NCBI RefSeq assembly: GCF_003688285.1
Contig: NZ_RCNT01000002.1
Coordinates: 310,001 to 374,000, forward strand
Reading direction: 5' to 3'
Source: Rhodophyticola porphyridii
GTDB lineage: Bacteria; Pseudomonadota; Alphaproteobacteria; Rhodobacterales; Rhodobacteraceae
DNA: 64,000 nucleotides
Positions 17,372 to 25,315 of the stretch are shown here, one piece after another. The stretch's first letter is position 1, and every line of letters begins with the position of its first letter. Under the pieces are notes generated by a model that did not search any database, was not told where the DNA came from, and worked only from the letters and a program-made list of their open reading frames with translations. The position numbers and the translations under genes are program-made.

Positions 17372-17862
17372 CGGTGGATCTGACCATTCGCGATATGCTG
17401 CCCGGAGAGGCCGATGCGCTCGGGGAGATCTATCACGACGCCGTGCGGAACGGGGCGATTGCGCTCTATTCCGCCGAGCAGGTGGCCGCATGGTCGCCCG
17501 CGCCGCCGACGGATGCGGGTTGGGCCACGCGGCTGGCCGACGCCGACACGATTGTCGCCGAACGTGATGGTGCGCCTGTAGGTTTCATGACGCGCAGGGG
17601 CGGCTACATCGATCTGGCCTTCGTTGCCGCCGCCGCCATGGGGCAGGGGGTGGGCGATGCGCTTTATCTGGTGGCCGAGACCCGCGCGCGCGCCGACGGC
17701 CACGGGTGCATGACGACCGAGGCGAGCGCATTGGCCCGCCGGTTGTTCGAGCGTCATGGATGGCGGGTCAAGGAGCGCGAGGAGATCCTCCGCTACGAAG
17801 TTATGATCCACCGCTACCGGATGGAAAAGCGGCTCGACCTGCCGGCGGAGGCGTCCCTTTGA
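17368..17862 (+). CDS. GNAT-family N-acetyltransferase
   Basis: A 164-aa single-domain GNAT protein: IRDMLPGEADALGEIYHDAV at the N-terminus, a central GYIDLAFVAAAAMGQGVGDAL matching the acetyl-CoA pyrophosphate loop (Q/RxxGxG/A as GQGVGDA), and a C-terminal LFERHGWRVKEREE. Substrate cannot be predicted. It starts within the metZ stop (ATGA) and ends within the start of the amidotransferase gene (TTGA), so it is probably under the same SAM-responsive transcript. Confidence 0.85.
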   Translation: MTVDLTIRDMLPGEADALGEIYHDAVRNGAIALYSAEQVAAWSPAPPTDAGWATRLADADTIVAERDGAPVGFMTRRGGYIDLAFVAAAAMGQGVGDALYLVAETRARADGHGCMTTEASALARRLFERHGWRVKEREEILRYEVMIHRYRMEKRLDLPAEASL

Positions 17863-18593
17863 AACCGTTCCTGATCATCCAGTTGCGGCCGGAAGACGAG
17901 GCGGCGGACGAGGAATATGCAGCACTTCTGGCCCGCTCGGGCCTGACCGCCGCGGAAACCCGACGCATCCGCCTCGATCAGCAGGCATTGCCCGCGCTGA
18001 GCCTTGAGGCGTATTCCGGCGTGATCGTCGGGGGCGGACCCGGATGCGTGAGCGACGCGCCTGAGGACAAGGACCCGCTGGAGGCGCGGATCGAGGCCGA
18101 TATCCTGTCGCTGATGCCCGAGATAACGCGGCGCGACATGCCTTATATGGGCTGTTGCTATGGGCTTGGCATTCTGGCCAAGCATCTTGGCGGCGAGGTC
18201 AGCAAGGCGCGCTATGGCGAACCCATCGGCGCCGTGGAATGCCGATTGACCGAGAATGGCGCGGCCGATCCGCTCATGGCCGGATTGCCCCGCGATTTCA
18301 AGGCTTTCGTCGGCCATAAGGAAGCCGTTCAGGCGCTGCCGCCCGGCGCGGTGCATCTGGCGAGATCCGACCTTTGCCCGTATCAGATGATCCGCGCGGG
18401 CAAAAATCTCTATGCCACGCAGTTCCACCCCGAGGCCGACAGCGCCAGCTTTGTGATGCGGATAGATATCTACAGGCATCGCGGCTATTTCGCGCCCGAA
18501 GAGGCCGACGCGCTGAAGGCCAATGTGCAGGCCGAAGAGGTGACCGTGCCCGAACGCATGCTGCGCGCCTTCGTGGGCCGCTACCGGGGCTGA
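17859..18593 (+). CDS. Class I glutamine amidotransferase-like protein
   Basis: A 244-aa protein starting at TTG (17859) with GGAGG upstream; this start overlaps the GNAT stop by 4 nt. The nucleophile elbow reads MGCCYGLGILAKHLGG (Cys near residue 93) and the catalytic His lies in ATQFHPEAD. Resembles GMP-synthase-like amidotransferases with no synthetase domain, which often act on gamma-glutamyl compounds. Substrate unknown. Third gene of the metZ transcript. Confidence 0.85.
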   Translation: MKPFLIIQLRPEDEAADEEYAALLARSGLTAAETRRIRLDQQALPALSLEAYSGVIVGGGPGCVSDAPEDKDPLEARIEADILSLMPEITRRDMPYMGCCYGLGILAKHLGGEVSKARYGEPIGAVECRLTENGAADPLMAGLPRDFKAFVGHKEAVQALPPGAVHLARSDLCPYQMIRAGKNLYATQFHPEADSASFVMRIDIYRHRGYFAPEEADALKANVQAEEVTVPERMLRAFVGRYRG

Positions 18594-18738
18594 TCGGCAC
18601 CGGGGCGGCGTCGCAATCTGCCCGGAATGTGATCTGCGCGGTCTGCACTTGCGTATAAACAAGGCAGGTCAGGGATTTGAATGCGCGGGCATTTGCCCCA
18701 TATTCGAAAGCTCGGAGAAGGAAGAGGAGGGGTTGCCC

Positions 18739-19833
18739 GTGAATTTGCATGTGACACCGACGGCGGAAACCCCAAGCACGGAAGAGGCCGCAAGGGCGCT
18801 GACCCTGTTGAAAGCCTGGGCGGAGAGTGCAGGTGCGGGCGCGATCGACGCGCTGGATCCGGCGGCGGTCGGGTTGCTGACCGCCGTGGCGTACCCGGAA
18901 TTTGCCCGTGACTACCCGGCCGATTTCGCGGTGGATCCGGGCTACAAGGCAACGCTGCCCGACCTGCAGAACGGGCCGGCCTCCCTGATCCGGGGGGCAA
19001 ACCGGCAGATTCAGCATGTGGGCATCTCCAATTTCCGGCTGCCGATCCGCTATCAGACCCGTGACAATGGCGACTTGGCCCTGGAAACCTCGGTTACCGG
19101 GACCGTAAGCCTGGACGCGGAGAAGAAGGGCATCAACATGTCCCGGATCATGCGGTCTTTCTACCGGCATGCGGACCGGGCCTTCAGCTTCGAGGTGATC
19201 GAGGCGGCATTGGAGGATTACAAGACCGATCTGGAAAGCTTCGATGCCCGCATCCAGATGCGGCTGAGCTTTCCGATGCGGGTGGAGAGCCTGCGTTCGG
19301 GCCTGAGCGGGTACCAGTATTACGATATCGCGCTGGAACTGGTCGAGCAGGGCGGTGTGCGCAAGAAGATCGTCCATCTGGATTACGTCTATTCCTCCAC
19401 CTGTCCCTGTTCGCTGGAACTGAGCGAGCATGCGCGCGCGACACGGGCGCAACTCGCCACGCCCCATTCGCAGCGATCCGTCGCCCGGCTGTCGGTGGAG
19501 GTGAACAACGAGGCTGGGTGCCTGTGGTTCGAGGATCTGGTGGAAATGGCCCGCGCCGCCGTGCCTACGGAAACTCAGGTGATGGTGAAACGCGAAGACG
19601 AACAGGCGTTCGCTGAGCTGAACGCCGCCAATCCCATTTTCGTGGAAGATGCCGCGCGTCTGTTTGCCGAGCAGATGCAGGCCGACCCGCGCATCGGCGA
19701 TTTCCGTGTCGTGGCCAGCCATCAGGAAAGCCTGCACAGCCATGATGCGGTCAGCGTTCTGACGGAGGGGGAGACGTTCGCCGCCGACAGCCTGGACCCG
19801 AAACTTTTCGCCACGCTGTTCCACGTGGGCTGA
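18739..19833 (+). CDS. folE2: GTP cyclohydrolase IB (FolE2)
   Basis: A 364-aa GCYH-IB enzyme; it opens the GTP imidazole ring to form 7,8-dihydroneopterin triphosphate for folate or queuosine. Marker segments are VGISNFRLPI, the metal/active-site Cys region YSSTCPCSLELSEHARA, and the C-terminal SHQESLHSHDAV. Starts at GTG 18739 just after AGGAGGGG; the upstream in-frame codons from 18649 lack conservation. FolE2 is zinc-independent and is often under Zur control, but no clear Zur box is seen upstream. Confidence 0.95.
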   Translation: MNLHVTPTAETPSTEEAARALTLLKAWAESAGAGAIDALDPAAVGLLTAVAYPEFARDYPADFAVDPGYKATLPDLQNGPASLIRGANRQIQHVGISNFRLPIRYQTRDNGDLALETSVTGTVSLDAEKKGINMSRIMRSFYRHADRAFSFEVIEAALEDYKTDLESFDARIQMRLSFPMRVESLRSGLSGYQYYDIALELVEQGGVRKKIVHLDYVYSSTCPCSLELSEHARATRAQLATPHSQRSVARLSVEVNNEAGCLWFEDLVEMARAAVPTETQVMVKREDEQAFAELNAANPIFVEDAARLFAEQMQADPRIGDFRVVASHQESLHSHDAVSVLTEGETFAADSLDPKLFATLFHVG

Positions 19834-19930
19834 GCCAGTCGGGTCGGGGCGGGCGCGTTTTTTTCGCGCGCGCTACGGCGCGGATGGCGAACCGGCGGTC
19901 ACTTTGACGCGCGCGGGAACCGCCCCCGGC

Positions 19931-20395
19931 TCAGAACCCGCGCCGGCCAAAGCCGACTGGATCCGCGTTCATCCCGAGATCGGAATCGGTAAGCCCCGTT
20001 CGGCGGGTGCCGCGCCCATTGCCGACCGGATCGGCGAAGGCGCCGGTATCCCGGTCGGTAACGCCGCTTCGCACCTGGGTGAACCCGCCGCCGCCACGGC
20101 CGAAGCCGCCCGGATCGGTAATCGGGCCGTTATCGGCATCGGTGATCCCGGTGCGGTTGCTGCGCAGGCCGCCGCGCCCGCGCCCGCCCGGATCGGTGAT
20201 CGGACCGTTATCGGAATCCGTGACCCCGCCGCCAACCGTGGTGGGGGTCGCAACGCAGCCGCTGAGCCCGAGGCCAATGGTGCCCAGACCCATGCCGCTC
20301 AGCAACCGCCGCCTGTTCAACCCGCGGGATGTCTTGATACTGCTGTCGGCGAGATCGGACTTGCCGGGCGATTTCGGCTTTTCTTCATCACTCAT
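19931..20395 (-). CDS. Tat-exported lipoprotein made of four Asp/Gly-rich repeats (paralogue A)
   Basis: A 154-aa protein. SRGLNRRRLLSGMGLG is a twin-arginine signal and LSGC (Cys47) a lipobox, so it is probably a Tat-exported lipoprotein. The mature part is four copies of an 18-residue unit at about 57-74, 83-100, 111-128 and 134-151, with consensus G-hydrophobic-TDxDxGxxxDPxGxGR. Spacing is 26, 28 and 23 residues; the last two copies are more diverged (DPVG). The DxDxGxxxD pattern resembles calcium-binding loops, but metal binding is only inference. Neighbour and paralogue of 20504-20938. No known family recognised. Confidence 0.8.
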   Translation of the reverse strand: MSDEEKPKSPGKSDLADSSIKTSRGLNRRRLLSGMGLGTIGLGLSGCVATPTTVGGGVTDSDNGPITDPGGRGRGGLRSNRTGITDADNGPITDPGGFGRGGGGFTQVRSGVTDRDTGAFADPVGNGRGTRRTGLTDSDLGMNADPVGFGRRGF

Positions 20396-20450
20396 GGCAC
20401 TGGCCTTTCATCGGCTTTGGAAGCTACGGGAACGCGTATCATCCGGCGGA

Positions 20451-20476
20451 CCGCCCCCCCGAATGGTCGGGGGGCG
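20451..20476 (-). terminator. GC-rich hairpin between the two repeat-protein genes
   Basis: On the minus strand CGCCCCCCGA and TTCGGGGGGGCGG form a long near-perfect stem with a 3-4 nt loop, 28 bp after the stop of the 20504-20938 gene. There is no T-run, so it may be a processing or attenuating hairpin rather than a classical terminator. Confidence 0.4.
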
Positions 20477-20503
20477 TGTCGCGGTCACATGGTCAGGCCT
20501 GCA

Positions 20504-20938
20504 TCATCCGCGGCCGTTGCCGCCCGGGTCGGAGCAATTGCCGCTATCCGCATCGGTCACGCCGCTGGCCGCATTGCGCGGCACGCCACGACCTGCGGAA
20601 CCCGGATCGGTCCAGGTGCCATTGTCGCGGTCGGTGTAACCGGCGCGTTGCTGACGGCCGTCGCCGCGCCCGTTTCCGCCCGGGTCGCGCCAGGCGCCAT
20701 TGTCCTGATCGGTCACGCCGGATCCGTAGGCCCGGCAATAGCCGCGCCCGCGCCCGCCCGGATCGGTGATTGCGCCGTTGTCGTTGTCGGTTCCGGCTTC
20801 GGCGCGGCTCGTCCCGACGCCCGCGATCGTCACGCCCAGCGCTGCGGTGCCGGCGCCGCGCAGTATGCCTCGGCGATTGACGGATGTGGAAATCTCGCTG
20901 TCAGAAAGGGTTTTTCTGCCGTCTTGCTTGTCGTTCAC
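20504..20938 (-). CDS. Tat-exported protein made of four Asp/Gly-rich repeats (paralogue B)
   Basis: A 144-aa protein from GTG 20938, chosen because AGAGGA lies 7 nt upstream; a longer reading to 21025 has no such site. SVNRRGILRGAG is a Tat signal ending near SRAEA, with no lipobox, so the product is probably a soluble periplasmic or secreted protein. Four repeat units lie at about 48-65, 74-91, 100-117 and 126-143, an exact 26-residue period (78 bp), consensus G-x-TDxDxGxxxDPGGxGR. Two cysteines (68 and 134) could pair. Paralogue of 19931-20395, with stretches of near-identical DNA. Confidence 0.8.
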   Translation of the reverse strand: MNDKQDGRKTLSDSEISTSVNRRGILRGAGTAALGVTIAGVGTSRAEAGTDNDNGAITDPGGRGRGYCRAYGSGVTDQDNGAWRDPGGNGRGDGRQQRAGYTDRDNGTWTDPGSAGRGVPRNAASGVTDADSGNCSDPGGNGRG

Positions 20939-21036
20939 AATGAATTCCTCTGGCTTGCTCGTGGCCGTCGCGGCTACGGGGGGCTGGGATATGTCGCGGA
21001 TGTTGGCCGCATGAAAAGAAACCATAATCTGGAGAC

Positions 21037-21065
21037 TTGACGTGAAGTTAACGCGCTTATCCTAT
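21037..21065 (+). promoter_or_regulatory. Possible sigma-70 promoter for trkH
   Basis: TTGACG (21037-21042), a 17-nt spacer and TCCTAT (21060-21065) in the divergent gap between the repeat-protein genes and trkH. A match by eye only. Confidence 0.35.
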
Positions 21066-21175
21066 CAACTCAATAGAAAGTGGCGTGTTTTCCCTGGCGG
21101 TTTGTCAGGCGTCAGCAGGGCCCGGCAGGCTCTATCGCTTGACACCAAAGCGCCGTCGCGCCAACGCTCGGCGCC

Positions 21176-22624
21176 ATGTTTGACCTGCGGCCGGTGGGCT
21201 ACGTTTTGGGACTTTTGGTATCGGTGCTGGGGGCAACGATGCTGCTGCCTTTGGGTGTCGATCTCTACATGCAGAACGGTCACTGGCAGAGCTTTGCCGA
21301 AGCCGCGCTGATCACCATAGTGATCGGCGTGTTCCTGACACTGGCCTGCGCCAACGCGGTGACGCGTGGCCTGACCTTGCAGCAGACCTTCCTGCTAACC
21401 ACCGGGGTCTGGCTCGTGTTGCCGGTCTTCGGGGCGCTGCCCTTTGTCTTCGGCGCGACCGAGGCGGCCTATGTGGATGCCTTTTTCGAAGCGATGTCGG
21501 GGCTGACCACCACGGGCTCGACCGTTCTGACCGGGCTGGATCAGCTGCCCGAGGGCATCCTGCTCTGGCGGGGTCTGCTACAGTGGTTCGGTGGCATCGG
21601 CATCATCGTCGTGGCGATGGTGTTCCTGCCTGAGTTGCGGGTCGGCGGTATGCAGATCTTCCGCTCCGAAGGGTTCGACACCTTCGGAAAGATCCTTCCG
21701 CGCGCCACCGAAATCGCCAGCCGGATCTGGGTGATCTACTTGACCCTGACACTATGCTGCGCGGCGGCCTATGCAACACTCGGCATGGATGTCTTCGACG
21801 CGATCGTGCACGCCATGACGACTGTCGCCACAGGCGGATTTGCCAATTCCGATGCATCTTTCGGCGCGTTCGGGCCGGGAGTGGAATACGCCGCCGTGGT
21901 CTTCATGCTGCTCGCGGCCCTGCCGTTCGTGCGGTATGTTCAGCTGGTGGCGGGCTCGGCCCGGCCGCTCTGGATCGACAGCCAGATCCGGGCGTTCTTC
22001 CTGACCGTTCTTGCGCTTGTCTCGGTCATGACGCTCTGGCTGGTTCTCGGCGACGCGGCGGGCGGGGAGTTTGCCCTGCGCAAGGCGCTGTTCAACACGG
22101 TCTCGATCGTCACCGGCACCGGGTACGCCAGCGCCGACTACATGCAATGGGGGGCTTTCGCGGTCGTGGTCTTCTTCTTTGCGGGGCTGATCGGGGGCTG
22201 CGCCGGATCGACCTCATGCTCGATCAAGGTGTTCCGCTACCAGCTTCTGATGGCGTCAATCTCCACCCAGGTGAAACGGCTCTACGCGCCCCATGGCATT
22301 TTCGAGCCACGCTATCAGGGCCGCCCGGTGGCGGAGGACGTGCTGAACTCGGTCATGGCGTTTTTCGTTCTGTTCTTCGTCACCCTTGGGGTGGTCGCCG
22401 TCTTGCTGGGGCTGACCGGGCTTGATTTCATCACCGCCGTGTCCGGTGCGGCAACCGCACTGGGCAATATCGGCCCGGGGCTTGGCCCGGTGATCGGGCC
22501 CGCGGGCACATTCGCGGAACTGAACGACACGGCGAAATGGATCTTGTCGGCGGCCATGCTGATCGGCCGTCTGGAACTGATGGCGGTTTTTGTTCTGTTC
22601 ACCGCGGCGTTCTGGCGGACGTAA
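21176..22624 (+). CDS. trkH: TrkH-family potassium uptake protein
   Basis: A 482-aa polytopic membrane protein beginning MFDLRPVGYVLGLLVSVLGA, the usual TrkH N-terminus. The four pore-loop segments can be seen: MSGLTTTGSTVL, TTVATGGFANSDASF, SIVTGTGYASADY and ATALGNIGPGLGPV, each with the selectivity-filter Gly. It is the K+-translocating subunit that works with the NAD-binding TrkA, which is not encoded here. The 3' end overlaps the convergent flavoprotein gene by 26 bp. Confidence 0.93.
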   Translation: MFDLRPVGYVLGLLVSVLGATMLLPLGVDLYMQNGHWQSFAEAALITIVIGVFLTLACANAVTRGLTLQQTFLLTTGVWLVLPVFGALPFVFGATEAAYVDAFFEAMSGLTTTGSTVLTGLDQLPEGILLWRGLLQWFGGIGIIVVAMVFLPELRVGGMQIFRSEGFDTFGKILPRATEIASRIWVIYLTLTLCCAAAYATLGMDVFDAIVHAMTTVATGGFANSDASFGAFGPGVEYAAVVFMLLAALPFVRYVQLVAGSARPLWIDSQIRAFFLTVLALVSVMTLWLVLGDAAGGEFALRKALFNTVSIVTGTGYASADYMQWGAFAVVVFFFAGLIGGCAGSTSCSIKVFRYQLLMASISTQVKRLYAPHGIFEPRYQGRPVAEDVLNSVMAFFVLFFVTLGVVAVLLGLTGLDFITAVSGAATALGNIGPGLGPVIGPAGTFAELNDTAKWILSAAMLIGRLELMAVFVLFTAAFWRT

Positions 22625-23825
22625 GGGGCGCGCGCGCCCGCCCGGCGATGGCGCGTCCGGCCGCCGCGCCCGACGCCCAGGCCCATTGGAAATTGTAGCC
22701 GCCCAGCCAGCCGGTGACATCCATCACCTCGCCGATCAGGTAGAGCCCCGGAACCCGTTGCGATTCCATGGCTTTGGAACTGACCTGATCGGTCGCCACC
22801 CCGCCGAGCGTCACCTCCGCGGTGCGGTAGCCTTCCGACGATGTCGGGGTCAGCTCCCATGCGGTCAGAGCATCGGCCAAGCCGCGAAGCGCGGTGTCGG
22901 ACAGATCGGCAAGATTGCCCGACAGGCCAAGTTCGGCGGCCAGATGCCGGGCAAGTTTGCGGGGCAGGATCTCCGCCAGATGGGTCCCGATCGCCTTGCC
23001 CCCCTCCGCCATGCGTCGGTCGCGCAGCCAGCCGAAGATATCCTGATCCGGGCGAAGATGAACGGAAAGCCGGTCTCCCTCCCGCCAATAGGACGAGATT
23101 TGCAGGATGGCCGGCCCGGACAGGCCGCGATGGGTGAACAGCATCGCCTCCTCGAAGCTGGCTCCGTTGCAGGTGATCCGCGTGTCCACAGCGGTGCCGG
23201 ACAATGCCGCGAAACCGGCCTTGATCTCTTCATTGAACGTGAGTGGGACGAGGGCGGGGCGCGTGTCGGTCAGCCGGTGGCCGAATTGCTCCGCGATCTG
23301 ATAGCCAAGCGCGCTGGCGCCCATTTTCGGGATCGATTTCCCGCCCGTCGCCACCACTAGATTGCGTGCGATAACCGTGACCGGCCTGCCCTCGCGGATC
23401 AGGCGGATGGCGAACTCCGTGCCATCATGGCGGATATCCTCGACCGAACTGTTCAGCCACAGATCGGCGGGCTGCATCTCGGCCAGCAGCATCTGGATGA
23501 TGTCCTTGGCGGAGCGGTCGCAGAACAGCTGCCCCAAGGTTTTCTCGTGCCACGGAATCCGGTGCCGGGCGAGCAGATCCAGAAAATCCCACTGCGTATA
23601 CCGGCTGAGCGCGGATTTCGCGAAATGGGGGTTTTCGGAAAGGAAGTTCTCAGGCGCCGTGCCCAGATTGGTGAAGTTGCAGCGCCCGCCACCGGAGATG
23701 CGGATCTTCTCTCCCGGCGCCTTGGCATGGTCGATCACGAGCGTGTCCGGCCCGGCATGGGCCGCGCACATCAGGCCCGCCGCACCGGCACCCAGAATCA
23801 GGGTCGTGACGCGATGACCGGTCAT
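22599..23825 (-). CDS. HI0933/BaiN-family FAD-dependent oxidoreductase
   Basis: A 408-aa flavoprotein: N-terminal FAD motif TLILGAGAAGLMCAAHAG, the diagnostic KIRISGGGRCNFTNL near residue 50, LVVATGGKSIPKMGASALGY, and C-terminal GLYLIGEVMDVTGWLGGYNF. The family (YhiN, HI0933, BaiN) includes a bile-acid flavin reductase, but most members are uncharacterised. The start ATG 23825 is preferred to GTG 23849. Overlaps the trkH 3' end convergently. Confidence 0.9.
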   Translation of the reverse strand: MTGHRVTTLILGAGAAGLMCAAHAGPDTLVIDHAKAPGEKIRISGGGRCNFTNLGTAPENFLSENPHFAKSALSRYTQWDFLDLLARHRIPWHEKTLGQLFCDRSAKDIIQMLLAEMQPADLWLNSSVEDIRHDGTEFAIRLIREGRPVTVIARNLVVATGGKSIPKMGASALGYQIAEQFGHRLTDTRPALVPLTFNEEIKAGFAALSGTAVDTRITCNGASFEEAMLFTHRGLSGPAILQISSYWREGDRLSVHLRPDQDIFGWLRDRRMAEGGKAIGTHLAEILPRKLARHLAAELGLSGNLADLSDTALRGLADALTAWELTPTSSEGYRTAEVTLGGVATDQVSSKAMESQRVPGLYLIGEVMDVTGWLGGYNFQWAWASGAAAGRAIAGRARAPLTSARTPR

Positions 23826-23894
23826 GCCGGGATCGGCATCCGCTGCCACGACCGGATACCGGTAGAGGCGGCGTTCGAAGGGCCCGCTACGAGC

Positions 23895-24524
23895 TTAGTC
23901 CTTGAAATTGCGGCTTTCCTTGATCTGGTCCCAGGCCCAGACGACCTCTTGCAGGCGATCTTCATCGGTTCGGTCGCCGCCGTTCATATCCGGGTGCAGC
24001 ACCTTGATCAGGGCCTTGTAGGATTTGCGGATCTCGGCCTTGGCCCAATGGTCCTTGGCCTCCAGAATGTCCAGCGCGCGACGCTCGGTCGGGGGCAGCT
24101 TGCGGGTTCCCGTGATGCTTTTCCCGGGGTTGCGCGTGGCGTTGCCGCCAAGCACCTGATGCGCGTCGTCAATGCCAAGCCGGGCCCAGGCCCGTTCCTC
24201 CGCCGATTGCCGGAAGGGCTTGGTGGGACGGTCCCAGACGCGATCGCGGTCCAGCTGCGCCTCCATCTCGGCCTCGGTCGTGCCGTCGAAGAAATTCCAC
24301 TTCAGATTGTACTCGCGCACATGCTCGCGGCAGAACCAGAGGTAGTCATCAAGCACATCGGGAGATTTCGGCGCGCGATACTGGCCCGCCTCCTCGCAGC
24401 CGGGATGTTCGCAGACCCGTTGTGAGGTTTCGAACGCCCCGGACATGCCGCGACGACCACCCCGGCGCTTCTTTTTGTCGGTGGAGACGCGGAGGTCGAA
24501 ATTGAACGGGTCTTTTTCGGTCAT
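23895..24524 (-). CDS. DnaJ-domain protein with N-terminal Cys-rich region
   Basis: A 209-aa protein. A conserved N-terminal part holds RVCEHPGCEEAGQYRAP and WFCREHVREYN, a likely zinc-binding CxxxxC...CxxH cluster. The C-terminal 70 residues are a J domain with IRKSYKALIKVLHPDMNGGD, including the HPD motif that stimulates DnaK ATPase. The reversed order (J domain at the C-terminus) is common in alphaproteobacterial DnaJ-like proteins. Divergent from bolA. Client unknown. Confidence 0.88.
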   Translation of the reverse strand: MTEKDPFNFDLRVSTDKKKRRGGRRGMSGAFETSQRVCEHPGCEEAGQYRAPKSPDVLDDYLWFCREHVREYNLKWNFFDGTTEAEMEAQLDRDRVWDRPTKPFRQSAEERAWARLGIDDAHQVLGGNATRNPGKSITGTRKLPPTERRALDILEAKDHWAKAEIRKSYKALIKVLHPDMNGGDRTDEDRLQEVVWAWDQIKESRNFKD

Positions 24525-24599
24525 CAGAGTGCCTTTTCGACTCGGAGCAGCCAGTTTAGAGTTTTGGGCGGCAAGGTGAAGAGGGGGCAGGCGAAAATA

Positions 24600-24857
24600 A
24601 TGACGCGAACCGAGAAAATCCAGTCACGGCTGGCGCAGGCATTCGATCCGGTGCTGCTGGAGGTGATCGACGAAAGTGAAAGTCACCGGGGGCATGCGGG
24701 ATATCAGGAGGGCGGAGAGAGCCATTTTCGCGTGACTATTCAAAGTGATGGCTTTGAAGGGTTGAGCCGGATCGCGCAACACCGCGCGGTGCATGAGGCC
24801 CTGGGTCGGGATCTCATGGGTGAAATCCACGCGCTGTCGCTGGATATCCGCAGCTAG
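24600..24857 (+). CDS. BolA-family protein
   Basis: An 85-aa BolA-fold protein. ESESHRGHAGYQEGGESHFR carries the conserved His residues that bind [2Fe-2S] with monothiol glutaredoxins, and HRAVHEALGRDLMGEIHAL is the C-terminal class II KH-like helix. Works in iron-sulfur trafficking. The ATG at 24600 follows GAGGGGGCAGG. Divergent from the DnaJ-like gene and convergent with the DUF4177 gene 2 bp away. Confidence 0.92.
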   Translation: MTRTEKIQSRLAQAFDPVLLEVIDESESHRGHAGYQEGGESHFRVTIQSDGFEGLSRIAQHRAVHEALGRDLMGEIHALSLDIRS

Positions 24858-24859
24858 GG

Positions 24860-25240
24860 CTATTGCGCGGCGATGCTGTCCTCGCGCGGGCTGTCATGGG
24901 CTGCGTCGGGTTCGGCGGTCTCGCCGGTATGGTCGGGTTCCGGATCGGTCATTGCCTCTATCAGGATGGGGTCGGCGGCGGTCTCGGCCGTCTCACCGGT
25001 GTCGCCCTCCAGACCGCGGCGGAAAATCAGCACGTTACGATAGACGGTCTGGCTGCCGGTCAGCCCTGCACGTTCGGTGCAGGGCAGAGTGTCGGCACGG
25101 ATGTATTCCCAGCCCTCGGCGCCCAGCCCGTTCATCAGGTTTTCCAGAGTCTGGGCAAACCGTGGCGTACCGGGTTTTACACCTTTGGTCTTCACCCCCT
25201 TTTCCGGGGCCGGAACAACCTTGTACTCGTATTTCTGCAT
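24860..25240 (-). CDS. DUF4177 domain protein
   Basis: A 126-aa protein whose first 75 residues match DUF4177: MQKYEYKVVPAP, then LMNGLGAEGWEYIRADTLPC, and a closing NVLIFRR strand. The last 50 residues are an acidic, Thr/Glu-rich tail (TGETAETAADP) that looks unstructured. Function unknown. Upstream of gatB's 3' end on the same strand, 75 bp apart. Confidence 0.75.
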   Translation of the reverse strand: MQKYEYKVVPAPEKGVKTKGVKPGTPRFAQTLENLMNGLGAEGWEYIRADTLPCTERAGLTGSQTVYRNVLIFRRGLEGDTGETAETAADPILIEAMTDPEPDHTGETAEPDAAHDSPREDSIAAQ

Positions 25241-25315
25241 TTGCCCCTCGCGCGCGTGACGGACGGGATCATAAGCGAAAAGGGTCCTGAAGCAAGGTCA
25301 AGGCCCCTGGGTCCG

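Noticed and set aside
19852-19873. GCGCG-TTTTTTT-CGCGC after folE2 as a terminator
   Set aside because: The T-run is in the loop, not after the stem, so it does not look like an intrinsic terminator.
20007-20769. Plus-strand frames across the repeat-protein genes (378-aa and 210-aa)
   Set aside because: They are complements of the Asp/Gly-rich repeats; the minus-strand readings have Tat signals and ribosome-binding sites.
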